Positions 56,648 to 64,000 of a stretch of 64,000 nt of DNA are shown here, in pieces (within the stretch, counting starts at the first letter, position 1; each line of letters starts with the position of its first letter). A model generated the notes under the pieces. The model searched no databases and was not told the origin of the DNA. It was given only the letters and a program-made list of their open reading frames with translations. The translations under genes were made by a program, and so were the position numbers. This DNA comes from a candidate division KSB1 bacterium (GTDB lineage Bacteria > Zhuqueibacterota > Zhuqueibacteria > Zhuqueibacterales > Zhuqueibacteraceae): contig JAPDPX010000005.1 in NCBI GenBank assembly GCA_034506255.1, positions 482,767 through 546,766 of the forward strand, in the 5' to 3' direction.

Positions 56648-57546
56648 GCCTCCTCGCTGAGATAACGCGCCTGCAGCTCACCATAGGCCTCGATGCGGCG
56701 ATCACGCAGAAAGGGCCAGTTGCGGCGGATTTCCTCGAGATGGCGCACATCCACCGTGCCGAGTACGATCTCCTCGCGATCTTCGCCGGCCTCCGCCAGG
56801 ATCACGCCTTGTGGATCGCAGAGAAACGAGGATCCCCAAAACTCAATGCCGGCTCCCGTGCCGCTCGCGGGTGGTTCATGCCCGATGCGATTGGCCGCGG
56901 CGACATAGACGCCGTTGGCGATCGCGTGGCCGCGCTGCACCGTACGCCACGCTTCGCGTTGCGCCGCACCATAGCGCGCCTTCTCGTGCGGATGCCAGCC
57001 GATGGCGGTGGGATAAAAGAGAATGCTGGCCCCGCGCAGGGCGGTCAGCCGCGCCGCCTCGGGATACCACTGATCCCAGCAAATCAACGTGCCGATGCGG
57101 CCCGGCCGCGTGTCAAAAGTCTGGAAACCAAGATCGCCGGGCGTGAAATAGAACTTCTCGTAATAAGCCGGATCATCGGGGATGTGCATTTTGCGGTACA
57201 GTCCGACGATCTCGCCATTGGCATCGATGATGGCGGCACTGTTGTGATAAAGGCCGGGGCCGCGGCGTTCGAACACCGGCACCACCAGTGCAACCCCCAG
57301 CGCGGCGGCCAGCCGGCTCATGGCTGCGGTGGTGGGCCCGGGCACCGGCTCGGCAAGATCGAACAAGCTGGCGTCTTCGACCTGGCAGAAATACTGCGAA
57401 CGAAACAGCTCCGGCAGGCAGATGACCTGCGCACCCTGCCGCGCCGCGGTGGTGATCCACTGGCTGGCACGTGCGAGATTGTCATCGGCGTCCCGGCTCA
57501 TCGCCATTTGCACCAGGCCGATCGTGAAAGCAGTGGGTGTGGACAT
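56629..57546 (-). CDS. aguB: N-carbamoylputrescine amidohydrolase
   Basis: AguB, a nitrilase-superfamily enzyme, hydrolyses N-carbamoylputrescine to putrescine, CO2 and ammonia. The 305-residue protein has the catalytic triad Glu46 (CLPELFRSQYF), Lys119 (YRKMHIPDDPAYYEKFYF) and Cys156 (LICWDQWYPEAAR), and the typical IEFWGSSFLCDPQG block. The ATG at 57546 was chosen over one eight codons up because MSTPTAFTIGLVQM is the normal family start. The aguB-aguA order and overlap support a single transcript. Confidence 0.95.
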   Translation of the reverse strand: MSTPTAFTIGLVQMAMSRDADDNLARASQWITTAARQGAQVICLPELFRSQYFCQVEDASLFDLAEPVPGPTTAAMSRLAAALGVALVVPVFERRGPGLYHNSAAIIDANGEIVGLYRKMHIPDDPAYYEKFYFTPGDLGFQTFDTRPGRIGTLICWDQWYPEAARLTALRGASILFYPTAIGWHPHEKARYGAAQREAWRTVQRGHAIANGVYVAAANRIGHEPPASGTGAGIEFWGSSFLCDPQGVILAEAGEDREEIVLGTVDVRHLEEIRRNWPFLRDRRIEAYGELQARYLSEEAWQKKS

Positions 57547-57754
57547 GGGTGACGGCTCACTCCCGATCACGGGTCAATCCATATGCTGCATTTGGTGTTT
57601 GCCTGAAGTTCCCCCCGCAGAAAGCTGCAGGATCGCGTCATAACCTAACAACCAACCGTCAAATGTCAAGCAAAAAACTCGCAGGCCTGCAATCATCACG
57701 TCTGCTTGCACACCCGTCACGAGGTGTCGCAAACAACTTGCCTGCCTGCAGGCA

Positions 57755-57865
57755 TTTTCGTGGTAATTGCCATGCCGCGCACGGCACCCATCAGGAGGAA
57801 AACGTAGCCCAGCCCTCTTGTCTGCAGGCAGGCTGAAAGCCTGCGCTACGGCATTTTCGTGGCAA
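57755..57865. repeat. Dispersed palindromic repeat, copy h
   Basis: GGTAATTGCCATGCCGCGCA, AACGTAGCCCAGCCCTCTTG, CTGCAGGCAGGCTGAAAGCC and GCTACGGCATTTTCGTGG, the fullest copy of the family in the window. Confidence 0.75.
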
Positions 57866-58266
57866 ACAGTAACGATTCCGTTCCCTGTTTGATCTGTCAC
57901 GGCTTGGCCGTGGCATTCCTGCAATTCTCATGACAATTGACAGGGCATGCAGCCCGCAATACAATTCGCTTCACCTGCCCAGGAAGTGCTGAACGATTGC
58001 AATTCGTCTGTCTGCAAGGCAAAAACGCCCGGCGCGGGGAAAGTGATACCGTGCCCGAAGTTTCACAACGTCGTGGCGGGATAACCTTGCGGGTGTCCGC
58101 GCTTTGCGCGTAACAAATCTGAAGTCTGATTCTTTCGGAGAGGATTCAAAGGGGAAAAACACGCTGCGGCGGGCAAGCCGGTTGGAGCGGATGGCTCCAC
58201 TCAAAGGACTTATCCCAAACGCCGGAAGAACCATGCCCTGCTGCACGTCACGCTGATCCGGTGACC

Positions 58267-58317
58267 CCTCGCGCCGGCGTGGTGGTCATCAATCGACGGG
58301 CCGTGGCCGGCGCGAGG
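58267..58317. repeat. 12-bp perfect inverted repeat after a small membrane protein gene
   Basis: CCTCGCGCCGGC (58267-58278) and GCCGGCGCGAGG (58306-58317) with a 27-base loop, 14 bases after the stop of the minus-strand gene. No T-run follows, so rho-independent termination is doubtful. Confidence 0.6.
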
Positions 58318-58330
58318 CAGCGGGATCATC

Positions 58331-58711
58331 TTAAAACATCACGGGGATGAGCACGCCCAGTCCCACGATCACGATGGCATTCAGCGCGATTTTATCGACT
58401 TTGTGCGTGGTCTTGCCCAGCAGCAGCAGCATGGCGATGGCGCAGGCCAGCCCCAGGGAAAACTGCACGAACCGCTGATCGTTCGCCATCCAGTGATGAA
58501 TGCCGCCGCCGATGAAACTCCACCCCAGCGAGATGCCAGTGCTGAGCAGGGCCATGCCCAGCCAGTGCACCCCGAGATCCCGACGGCAGACTGCTTTGCC
58601 GGCGTTGTTAAGCATGGCGCTGGTGATCACCCACGAACGTGCAATCAGGTAAAGCATGCAAATGACGCCGACGACATAGCCGGCGATCAGCCATTTCAGA
58701 ATGGTTTCCAT
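58331..58711 (-). CDS. Small four-helix membrane protein of unknown function
   Basis: The ATG has a strong AGGAGG six bases upstream, which makes this a real gene despite only 126 residues. Hydrophobic segments at about residues 5-24, 50-68, 81-98 and 108-125 suggest four membrane helices. The loops contain GHxxH-like GGGIHHWMANDQRFVQF. I do not recognise the family. It stands alone; a perfect inverted repeat lies just after its stop. The longer frame upstream to 58822 has no ribosome site. Confidence 0.72.
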   Translation of the reverse strand: METILKWLIAGYVVGVICMLYLIARSWVITSAMLNNAGKAVCRRDLGVHWLGMALLSTGISLGWSFIGGGIHHWMANDQRFVQFSLGLACAIAMLLLLGKTTHKVDKIALNAIVIVGLGVLIPVMF

Positions 58712-59298
58712 TTTTCCTCCTGTGATTGTCGGATTCATCTGGCAGCGTGCGCCTCCCCGCGGTCTTTTCTGGTTTGACAATGACGGCGCCCGTCGCCATT
58801 TGTCACTGCGATTCAGCAACAATCATTCCCGGCCGAAAATGCCGGGAAATCATACAACCAGCAGCCGGCGGTGATTACATGAATGAAAATTGTAATTCGA
58901 GTCTTTCCAAAAACGTTCCGGCCCCGCCTGCGCCAGGCTTTCTCACAGCAGGGTGCTGTGGGGACTCCGGGGATTTCGCGACAATGGCCAAACCACTGCA
59001 GAGCCCGGTAGGGGGGAACGGTGACATGCGGGCAACACAATGGCCTCGCCGGCCGGGCGCATCGATGCCGGCCGATCGTGTGCCCGCTCCCGGTGCGCGG
59101 GGTGTAATCGCCTCACCGTTCCCCCAAAGTCGTCCCGGGATGAACCGCTCATGGCGACAGACAGCAGTTCACGATGTGAGGTAAAGCTTGCTTCTTTCGC
59201 GGAAGATGCTAAAATAGGCCCTGTTTTAGTGCACGCACCGGCGCCGCGAGTGCTGCCTGCAGAGCATTCCCATCGTCATCGCAGAGTCGAGCCCAGAC
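58712..59298. other. Intergenic interval with the pdxH promoter
   Basis: About 590 bases between divergent genes. Apart from the promoter at 59188-59215 I see no gene or named structure. Confidence 0.5.
59188..59215 (+). promoter_or_regulatory. Sigma-70-like promoter of pdxH
   Basis: TTGCTT (59188-59193) and TAAAAT (59210-59215) with a 16-base spacer, about 84 bases before the start codon. Confidence 0.5.
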
Positions 59299-59940
59299 AT
59301 GAGCAACGCCCTGAACCATTTGCGTGTCGAGTATGCCCGGAGCCGGCTGGAGGAGAGCCAGGCTTTGGCGGATCCGTTTCAACAATTTCACCGCTGGTTC
59401 GCAGAGGCGCTGACGGCTGATCCGCAGCATGCCAATGCCATGACGCTTGCCACCAGCACGACGCAGGGCCGGCCTTCGGCACGCATAGTGTTGTTGAAAG
59501 ATTGCGATGCCCGGGGCTTCGTGTTCTACACCAATTTTCACAGCCGCAAGGCCCGTGAGCTGGAGCAAAATCCCCGGGCGAGTCTGGTGTTTTGGTGGCG
59601 GGAATTGGAGCGGCAGGTGCGAGTGGAAGGGCAGGTGGAAAAAGTGACTGCGTCGGAAGCGGATGAATATTTCCAGACGCGGCCGCGCGACAGCCAGCTC
59701 GGGGCATGGGCTTCGACGCAAAGCGAAATCATTGCCAACCGCCAGGTGCTGGAGCAGCGTTTCCAGGAACTGGCGCACGAGTACGAAGGCCGGCAGGTGC
59801 CGCGCCCGCCCCACTGGGGCGGCTTTCGCCTGGTGCCCGAGGTGTTCGAATTCTGGCAGGGACGGCCGAGCCGTTTGCATGACCGGCTGCGCTATCGCCG
59901 CAGCAGCGGCGGCTGGTTGCTCGAGCGGCTTGCGCCCTGA
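59299..59940 (+). CDS. pdxH: Pyridoxamine/pyridoxine 5'-phosphate oxidase
   Basis: PdxH makes pyridoxal 5'-phosphate with FMN. The 213-residue protein has the usual N-terminal LRVEYARSRLEESQALADPF, the FMN-binding ARIVLLKDCDARGFVFYTN and SRKARELEQNP segments, and FWWRELERQVRVEG. The family signature near the end is EFWQGRPSRLHDRLRYRR, and the last residues are ERLAP as in most relatives. Length and motif spacing are normal. Several PLP enzymes encoded in the window (alaC, rocD) depend on its product. The OsmC gene follows after 94 bases. Confidence 0.96.
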   Translation: MSNALNHLRVEYARSRLEESQALADPFQQFHRWFAEALTADPQHANAMTLATSTTQGRPSARIVLLKDCDARGFVFYTNFHSRKARELEQNPRASLVFWWRELERQVRVEGQVEKVTASEADEYFQTRPRDSQLGAWASTQSEIIANRQVLEQRFQELAHEYEGRQVPRPPHWGGFRLVPEVFEFWQGRPSRLHDRLRYRRSSGGWLLERLAP

Positions 59941-60034
59941 TGGCGCTGTTCACTTGCAGGGCGGTCATTATTCCCGCCCTCCGGCGTGCCGGGCAGGCAG
60001 CGGGCGGCAGAAAAATAAATTTTGGAGATTTGCC

Positions 60035-60472
60035 ATGGCAGCGAGACAGGCTTTGGTCAAATGGGTTGATGGTTTGCGCTTTGTGGGAAAAGCCTATTCG
60101 AATCACTCAGTGGTGATGGACGCGGCGGCCGAGGTTGGCGGTGGGGATGCCGGGCTGCGGCCCGGGGAAATGGTTTTGCTGGCGCTTGCCGGCTGCACCG
60201 GCATGGACGTCGTGTCGCTGCTCAAGAAGATGCGGGTGGCATTCGAAGCCTTCGAAATCGCGATCGATGCCGAAATGGCGGAGAATTATCCCAAACGTTT
60301 TACCAAAATCACCGTGACCTATCGCGTGCGCGGCCGCGACATTCCCGAAGACAAGCTGCAGCGCGCCATCGATCTTTCCCGTGAAACCTATTGCTCGGTG
60401 AGCGCGCAATTGCGGCCCGGCACGGAGCTCATCTATCGGTACGAAATTCTGCCGCCGGCTTCATCGACTTGA
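60035..60472 (+). CDS. OsmC/Ohr-family peroxiredoxin-like protein
   Basis: The 145-residue protein has the two family cysteines, Cys54 (LAGCTGMDV) and Cys120 (RETYCSVS). In OsmC and Ohr these reduce organic hydroperoxides. RVRGRDIPEDKLQRAIDLS is the usual helix before the second cysteine. GGAG precedes the ATG by about seven bases; the much longer frame upstream lies inside pdxH. It is placed between pdxH and aroE on one strand. The YhfA-like branch of the family fits better than Ohr, from the short N-terminus. Confidence 0.9.
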   Translation: MAARQALVKWVDGLRFVGKAYSNHSVVMDAAAEVGGGDAGLRPGEMVLLALAGCTGMDVVSLLKKMRVAFEAFEIAIDAEMAENYPKRFTKITVTYRVRGRDIPEDKLQRAIDLSRETYCSVSAQLRPGTELIYRYEILPPASST

Positions 60473-60497
60473 AAACCGGCGCGATCACAGTTTGCCC

Positions 60498-61373
60498 ATG
60501 TCCTCTCCTCCCTCCGTGCGCCGGCTGGCGGTGATCGGCGATCCCATTGCGCATTCGCTTTCGCCGCTGCTGCAGCGCCATTTGATCGAACATTTTGGTT
60601 TGCCATTTCGCTATGAGGCGCTGCGCGTCACGGCCGCCCAACTGCCCGGCCTGGTGGCGCGTTTGCGCAACGGCGAGCTGGCCGGCGTGAATGTCACCCT
60701 CCCGCACAAGCAGGCGATGGTCCCCCTGCTGGATGATCTGGTCGCACCCGCCCATCGCATCGCCGCGGTCAACACCGTGGTGTGCGAGCGCGGTCTGCTG
60801 CTGGGTCACAATACCGATGTGCCGGGCTTCGCCCGCAGCCTGCAAGCCGCCGGCATTGCAGTGCGGCAGGAAACCGTGCTGCTGCTGGGCGCGGGTGGTG
60901 CGGCGGCGGCGGTGCTGCTGGCTCTGCTCGAGGCGGGAGTCGATTTGATCTATATCAGCAACCGCGACGCTTCCCGGCCGCAGCGCCTGCTGGCCCGGCT
61001 CTCGCCCGCCGGGCAGGCCAAAGTCCGTCTCATCTCCTGGCCGCAACGGTTGGAATTGCTGCAACTGCCGGCGGTCACGCTTGTGATCAATGCCACCAGC
61101 GCCGGCATGTGGCCACGGGTGGAAATCTCGCCTGTGCCCGCGGATTTGCTGCATGCCGGTCTCACCGTGGTTGACCTCGTTTACAATCCCGTGACAACCA
61201 GGCTGCTGCGCGAGGCACATGCCGCCGGCGCCCGCACCCTTTCCGGGCTGCCAATGTTGATCTATCAGGGCGTGGCGGCACTGGAGTTGTGGAGTGGCCA
61301 GTGCCTGGACATCACTGACCTGGTGCCCGAGCTGGAGCAGAAACTGCAGGCTGCGCTCACCGGCAAGTCATGA
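60498..61373 (+). CDS. aroE: Shikimate dehydrogenase
   Basis: AroE reduces 3-dehydroshikimate with NADPH. The 291-residue protein shows VIGDPIAHSLSPLLQ (substrate serines), NVTLPHKQAM with catalytic Lys71, GHNTDVPGF with Asp107, and the cofactor loop GAGGAA at residues 131-136. TSAGM and LVYNPVTTRLL follow, then GLPMLIYQG at the end. The ATG at 60498 lies 26 bases after the OsmC gene. It converges with the esterase gene, and a long-loop hairpin lies between them. Confidence 0.95.
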   Translation: MSSPPSVRRLAVIGDPIAHSLSPLLQRHLIEHFGLPFRYEALRVTAAQLPGLVARLRNGELAGVNVTLPHKQAMVPLLDDLVAPAHRIAAVNTVVCERGLLLGHNTDVPGFARSLQAAGIAVRQETVLLLGAGGAAAAVLLALLEAGVDLIYISNRDASRPQRLLARLSPAGQAKVRLISWPQRLELLQLPAVTLVINATSAGMWPRVEISPVPADLLHAGLTVVDLVYNPVTTRLLREAHAAGARTLSGLPMLIYQGVAALELWSGQCLDITDLVPELEQKLQAALTGKS

Positions 61374-61474
61374 GCCGGCGCTGAAGCGCTTGCCCGCTTC
61401 TCGATTTTAACCCTCCGCCAAATCACTGCCTCGAGGCAAAGCCCGCGATCTCCGCCGCATCGCTATTGTCAAAT

Positions 61475-61562
61475 AAAAACCGCCCGGCCGCTCGCGCGAA
61501 ACACGCACACATCCCACAAGACGTGCCATCGTCCAGGAACAGGCGCCCGCGCGGCGGTTTTT
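61475..61562. terminator. Possible bidirectional terminator
   Basis: AAAAACCGCC (61475-61484) and GGCGGTTTTT (61553-61562) pair perfectly and supply T-runs on both strands between convergent genes. The 68-base loop makes function uncertain, although further pairing inside (GGCCGCTCGCGCG with CGCCCGCGCGGC) could shorten it. Confidence 0.45.
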
Positions 61563-61594
61563 GCGAAGAGCCGGAAAGCACCCAATGTGCAGCC

Positions 61595-63058
61595 TCAGCG
61601 CAGCAACAGCATGCGTCGCACCGCCGCCGTTTTCCCGTCGATCTGCAGGCGATAGAGATAAACACCGCTGGCCAGCGCACTGCCGTTTTGATCAAGGCCA
61701 GTCCAAGAGATTGAATGCCCGCCTGCCGCCTGCAGCGAATCCACCAGACGCTGCACCAGCCCGCCCTGCAGATTGTAGATCGCGAGCTCCACCCGCGCCG
61801 GCCGGCTGAGATGATAGTTGATCGTCGTGCCGGGATTGAAGGGATTGGGATAGTTCTGCTGCAATGCAAAATCCGCCGGTTTGTTCCCCGCCCCCGCCAC
61901 CGCCAGCGCCCCGCCGGGAAAAAACATCTCCAGCGCATTGTCAATGTGCGCCCGCCAGTTGCCCCAACTGTGGCCCTCATGAAACTCGAGATACTTGTAG
62001 GTGTAGCCCTTGGCCTGCAAAACCGGCAGGAAGTTGCCGACACGCGCGATCAGGATGTTCAGATCATACGTGCCCATGTCGAGATAGAGCTTCAAATCGA
62101 GACGCGGGCTGTTCTCGAAGGCGGCGCGCACGTTGTTTTCCACGTTGCTGGAATGCGCCGCGATGTTGCCGAACACCTCGGGATGCTGGCAGCCCAGCCA
62201 GAGCGCAATGTTGCCGCCATTGGAAGCACCCAGCGTGGCGCGGCTGCCGGCCTCGCGGCGCGTGCGGTAGCGGCGATCCACCCAGGGCATGACTTCCTTG
62301 ACAATGAAGGCCGTGAACTGCTCCTGCAGACTGCCGGCGTACTCCTCCGCGCGTCTGGCGGGATTGGGCGGCACGAACACCGCGAGGATTGGCACGATGC
62401 GGTTGTGCGCAATGAGATAATCGATCACATTGTTCGCCTGCGCCAGGGTGAGATATTCCAGGCCGTCGTGAAACAACACCACCGGGTAGTGCGCGCTGGT
62501 GGCGGCATAGTCCGGCGGCGTGTAAACCCGAATCACACGGCTGTGGTTGAGCGCAACGCTGAAGAACGTGGTGTCATGCAGACTGCCGTGCGGGATGGCG
62601 GGATCGTACTGGATCTCCGGTGGCGGCACATAGGCCGGCATGCGCAGCTCGGAATTGGGCCCGAAACCGCCGGACACGCGGTACGGATTGCGGGGATCGA
62701 GCAGCCAGGTGGTGTTGTTGATCACGAACTTGTAATCGAGACGGGCGTCGCGTTCGAAGACACGGCTGAAATACCACAGCGTCGTTGCCGCCAGCCGGGT
62801 CATCGGGAAGGCATCGGGATTCCAGCCATTGGCATCGCCGGGCACAGTGACGCGGCTGGCAGTGCCGCGGTAGAGAAAATGCGCCAGCGTGTCCTCCCGC
62901 AGCGGCAGCACGGGATGGACTGCGAGAAAGCTGTCAATCAGCGCCTCGTGCTGCGCGGCCGGTGCGGCGTTGACACGCGTGAGAAAATCCTGAAAGGTTT
63001 GGGCCGCAACAGGCTGCGTCAACAGCAGCGCCATTGTGAAGCAGGTGAGTTTCTTCAT
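61595..63058 (-). CDS. Secreted esterase with type IX sorting tail
   Basis: The 487-residue protein has a signal peptide (MKKLTCFTMALLLTQPVAAQ) and an early starch-binding-like module (ASRVTVPGDANGWNPDAFPM). An esterase/Fes-type alpha/beta-hydrolase domain (about residues 175-390) carries the nucleophile Ser279 in GASNGG and the likely histidine in EGHSWGNWRAHIDNAL. It closes with a sorting domain containing LQQNYPNPFNPGTTINY. Relatives include feruloyl esterases and enterochelin esterases, and N-terminal modules of this kind occur in such enzymes. It should act outside the cell on ester-linked substrates. Confidence 0.92.
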   Translation of the reverse strand: MKKLTCFTMALLLTQPVAAQTFQDFLTRVNAAPAAQHEALIDSFLAVHPVLPLREDTLAHFLYRGTASRVTVPGDANGWNPDAFPMTRLAATTLWYFSRVFERDARLDYKFVINNTTWLLDPRNPYRVSGGFGPNSELRMPAYVPPPEIQYDPAIPHGSLHDTTFFSVALNHSRVIRVYTPPDYAATSAHYPVVLFHDGLEYLTLAQANNVIDYLIAHNRIVPILAVFVPPNPARRAEEYAGSLQEQFTAFIVKEVMPWVDRRYRTRREAGSRATLGASNGGNIALWLGCQHPEVFGNIAAHSSNVENNVRAAFENSPRLDLKLYLDMGTYDLNILIARVGNFLPVLQAKGYTYKYLEFHEGHSWGNWRAHIDNALEMFFPGGALAVAGAGNKPADFALQQNYPNPFNPGTTINYHLSRPARVELAIYNLQGGLVQRLVDSLQAAGGHSISWTGLDQNGSALASGVYLYRLQIDGKTAAVRRMLLLR

Positions 63059-63284
63059 GCTGGTCCTGGTGTGGTTGGGAGAGAGTCTCTGTTCTAAGCA
63101 AGGGAAATCAGTTGTGACGGATTCTGTGCGATCGTTGCGATGAACCTGCTGGTGTATCCGGCAGGATTACTGCCCGCGTCCGCTTTTTGTGTTCCGGCTG
63201 CAGAAGACTCTGCCGGCCTTGTACGGCAAAGACCACATGAATGCAGATTTGGGTGTAGGTGTTGGCCATTGGTGGTTCTGCTCA

Positions 63285-63731
63285 GTGTTGAGGTGATACA
63301 GGCCGCCCCGATGGGGCTGGGATGGTTGAATAATTCCTGTGCTACAAACAGGGCGTCCCTAACGGGCTATAAACAGGTCGTCCCTAGCGGGACTGAGGGG
63401 CGGCCATCTCTCATCTTCAGGCCGCGGCAGAAACAGCTCCAGCGGAGCGGCCTGTTTATAGCTCCGTCCAACCCACAAAATTCAAGCTCCGGAGGAGCGA
63501 CCTGTTTATAGCACCCCGTGTTGCGATGATACAGGCCGCCCCGATGGGGCTGGGATGGTTGAATAATTCCTGTGCTACAAACAGGGCGTCCCTAACGGGC
63601 TATAAACAGGTCGCCCCTAGCGGGACTGAGGGCGTATAGCTCTCATCTTCAGGCCGAGGCGCAAACAGCTCCAGCGGAGCGAACTGTTTGTAGCACCACC
63701 CCACCCACAATATTCAAGCTCCGGAGGAGCG
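63285..63731 (+). repeat. 233-bp tandem duplication of a compound palindromic repeat
   Basis: Copy 1 (63285-63517) and copy 2 (63518-63731) share long identical runs (GATACAGGCCGCCCCGATGG, then TGGTTGAATAATTCCTGTGC). Inside each are smaller units ACAGCTCCAGCGGAGCG and CTATAAACAGGTCG in both orientations. Copy 2 lacks the last 16-18 bases, where the dispersed element begins. Confidence 0.85.
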
Positions 63732-63960
63732 TATCCACCCGGTGAACCCATCTTGAAGCTTGCCGAAGCAAGAGGTATTTTCGAACTTTTTTTAGCGCGC
63801 ACTTTTGTGGCGACCAGCCGGAAATGGCAACCGAATGGCAATTCAGATAACGGCCCTGTGGCCGGGATAGATCGGCCCTCTCCGGACAGGGAGCAGTATT
63901 GCAGCGAACGAGCGACAGCGGGGGAAAATACGCTGGTGGCAGGAAATATCAAATCATCAA
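63731..63960 (+). repeat. Dispersed 230-250 bp element, copy 2
   Basis: GTATCCACCCGGTGAACCCA to AAATATCAAATCATCAA, the counterpart of 53682-53929. It is shorter by a small deletion at about 63869-63881 (GATCGGCCCTCTCCGG where copy 1 has GATCTTCCAAAAAGTGACCT). Confidence 0.85.
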
Positions 63961-64000
63961 GCCTCTTGCGACTGGGGCAGGGCCCAATCTCAAGAAGTCG

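Larger units (their letters stand above)
57547..58330. other. Intergenic interval with repeat cluster
   Basis: It contains a palindromic repeat (57755-57865), a shorter related block before it, and a 12-bp perfect inverted repeat (58267-58317). No gene was accepted; the minus frame at 57971-58246 has no recognisable content. Confidence 0.55.
63059..64000. other. Gene-free right end with tandem and dispersed repeats
   Basis: About 940 bases. The first 225 show no feature; then come a 233-bp tandem duplication (63285-63731) and the second copy of the dispersed element (63731-63960). No gene was accepted. Confidence 0.65.

Noticed and set aside
57971..58246. 91-codon minus-strand frame between aguB and the small membrane protein
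   Set aside because: It has no ribosome site, no domain and lies among repeats.

Overview
The window looks like a chromosomal segment of a Gram-negative, GC-rich bacterium of the Fibrobacteres-Chlorobi-Bacteroidetes (FCB) side of the tree. Candidate phylum KSB1 or Calditrichota would fit best, but this is inference. The clues are three secreted proteins ending in PNPFNP-type sorting domains of the type IX secretion class, a long-form IspG, outer-membrane functions (heptosyltransferase, porin, SLBB export protein, AsmA) and intergenic DNA packed with dispersed palindromic repeats. No tRNA or rRNA gene was seen.

Layout. 1-4.1 kb: tail of an adenylate/guanylate cyclase, a GT9 heptosyltransferase, and a histidine kinase with its sigma-54 response regulator. 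4.1-7.5 kb: repeats around one unknown membrane protein. 7.5-11.4 kb: TPR protein, outer-membrane porin and small phosphate-binding-like protein. 12.1-19.5 kb: a MntA/HepT toxin-antitoxin pair fused in operon fashion to ispG, then a LuxE-like acyl-protein synthetase, a LuxC-like acyl-CoA reductase and an AI-2E family exporter. 20-25 kb: C39-like peptidase, PAS histidine kinase and AlaC-type aminotransferase. 25.6-28.5 kb: lutABC lactate oxidation operon. 28.7-32.2 kb: DUF1318 lipoprotein and AsmA protein. 32.4-38.3 kb: CRTAC1-like sorted protein, an intact IS5-family element and a decayed PEGA-domain gene. 38.9-44.9 kb: SLBB export protein, ornithine aminotransferase, a secreted DUF4412-like protein and an apparently exported SAM hydrolase. 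45-52.7 kb: GlmU-like protein, AnmK and a large subtilisin-VWA sorted protease. 53-55.4 kb: graveyard with a CRISPR relic, IS66 remnants and an RND pump stump. 55.5-61.4 kb: aguAB, a small membrane protein, pdxH, an OsmC protein and aroE. 61.6-64 kb: a sorted esterase, then a tandem duplication and a second copy of the element found at 53.7 kb.

The metabolic genes are ordinary: isoprenoids, PLP supply, shikimate, putrescine from agmatine, lactate use and amino-acid transamination. The points of most interest are the exported SAM hydrolase, the LuxC/LuxE pair without luciferase, the toxin-antitoxin pair translationally coupled to ispG, a two-repeat CRISPR relic cut by a dispersed repeat, and a terminal-inverted-repeat element that looks like a MITE. 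All starts, motif positions and repeats were read by eye; no search or structure program was run.
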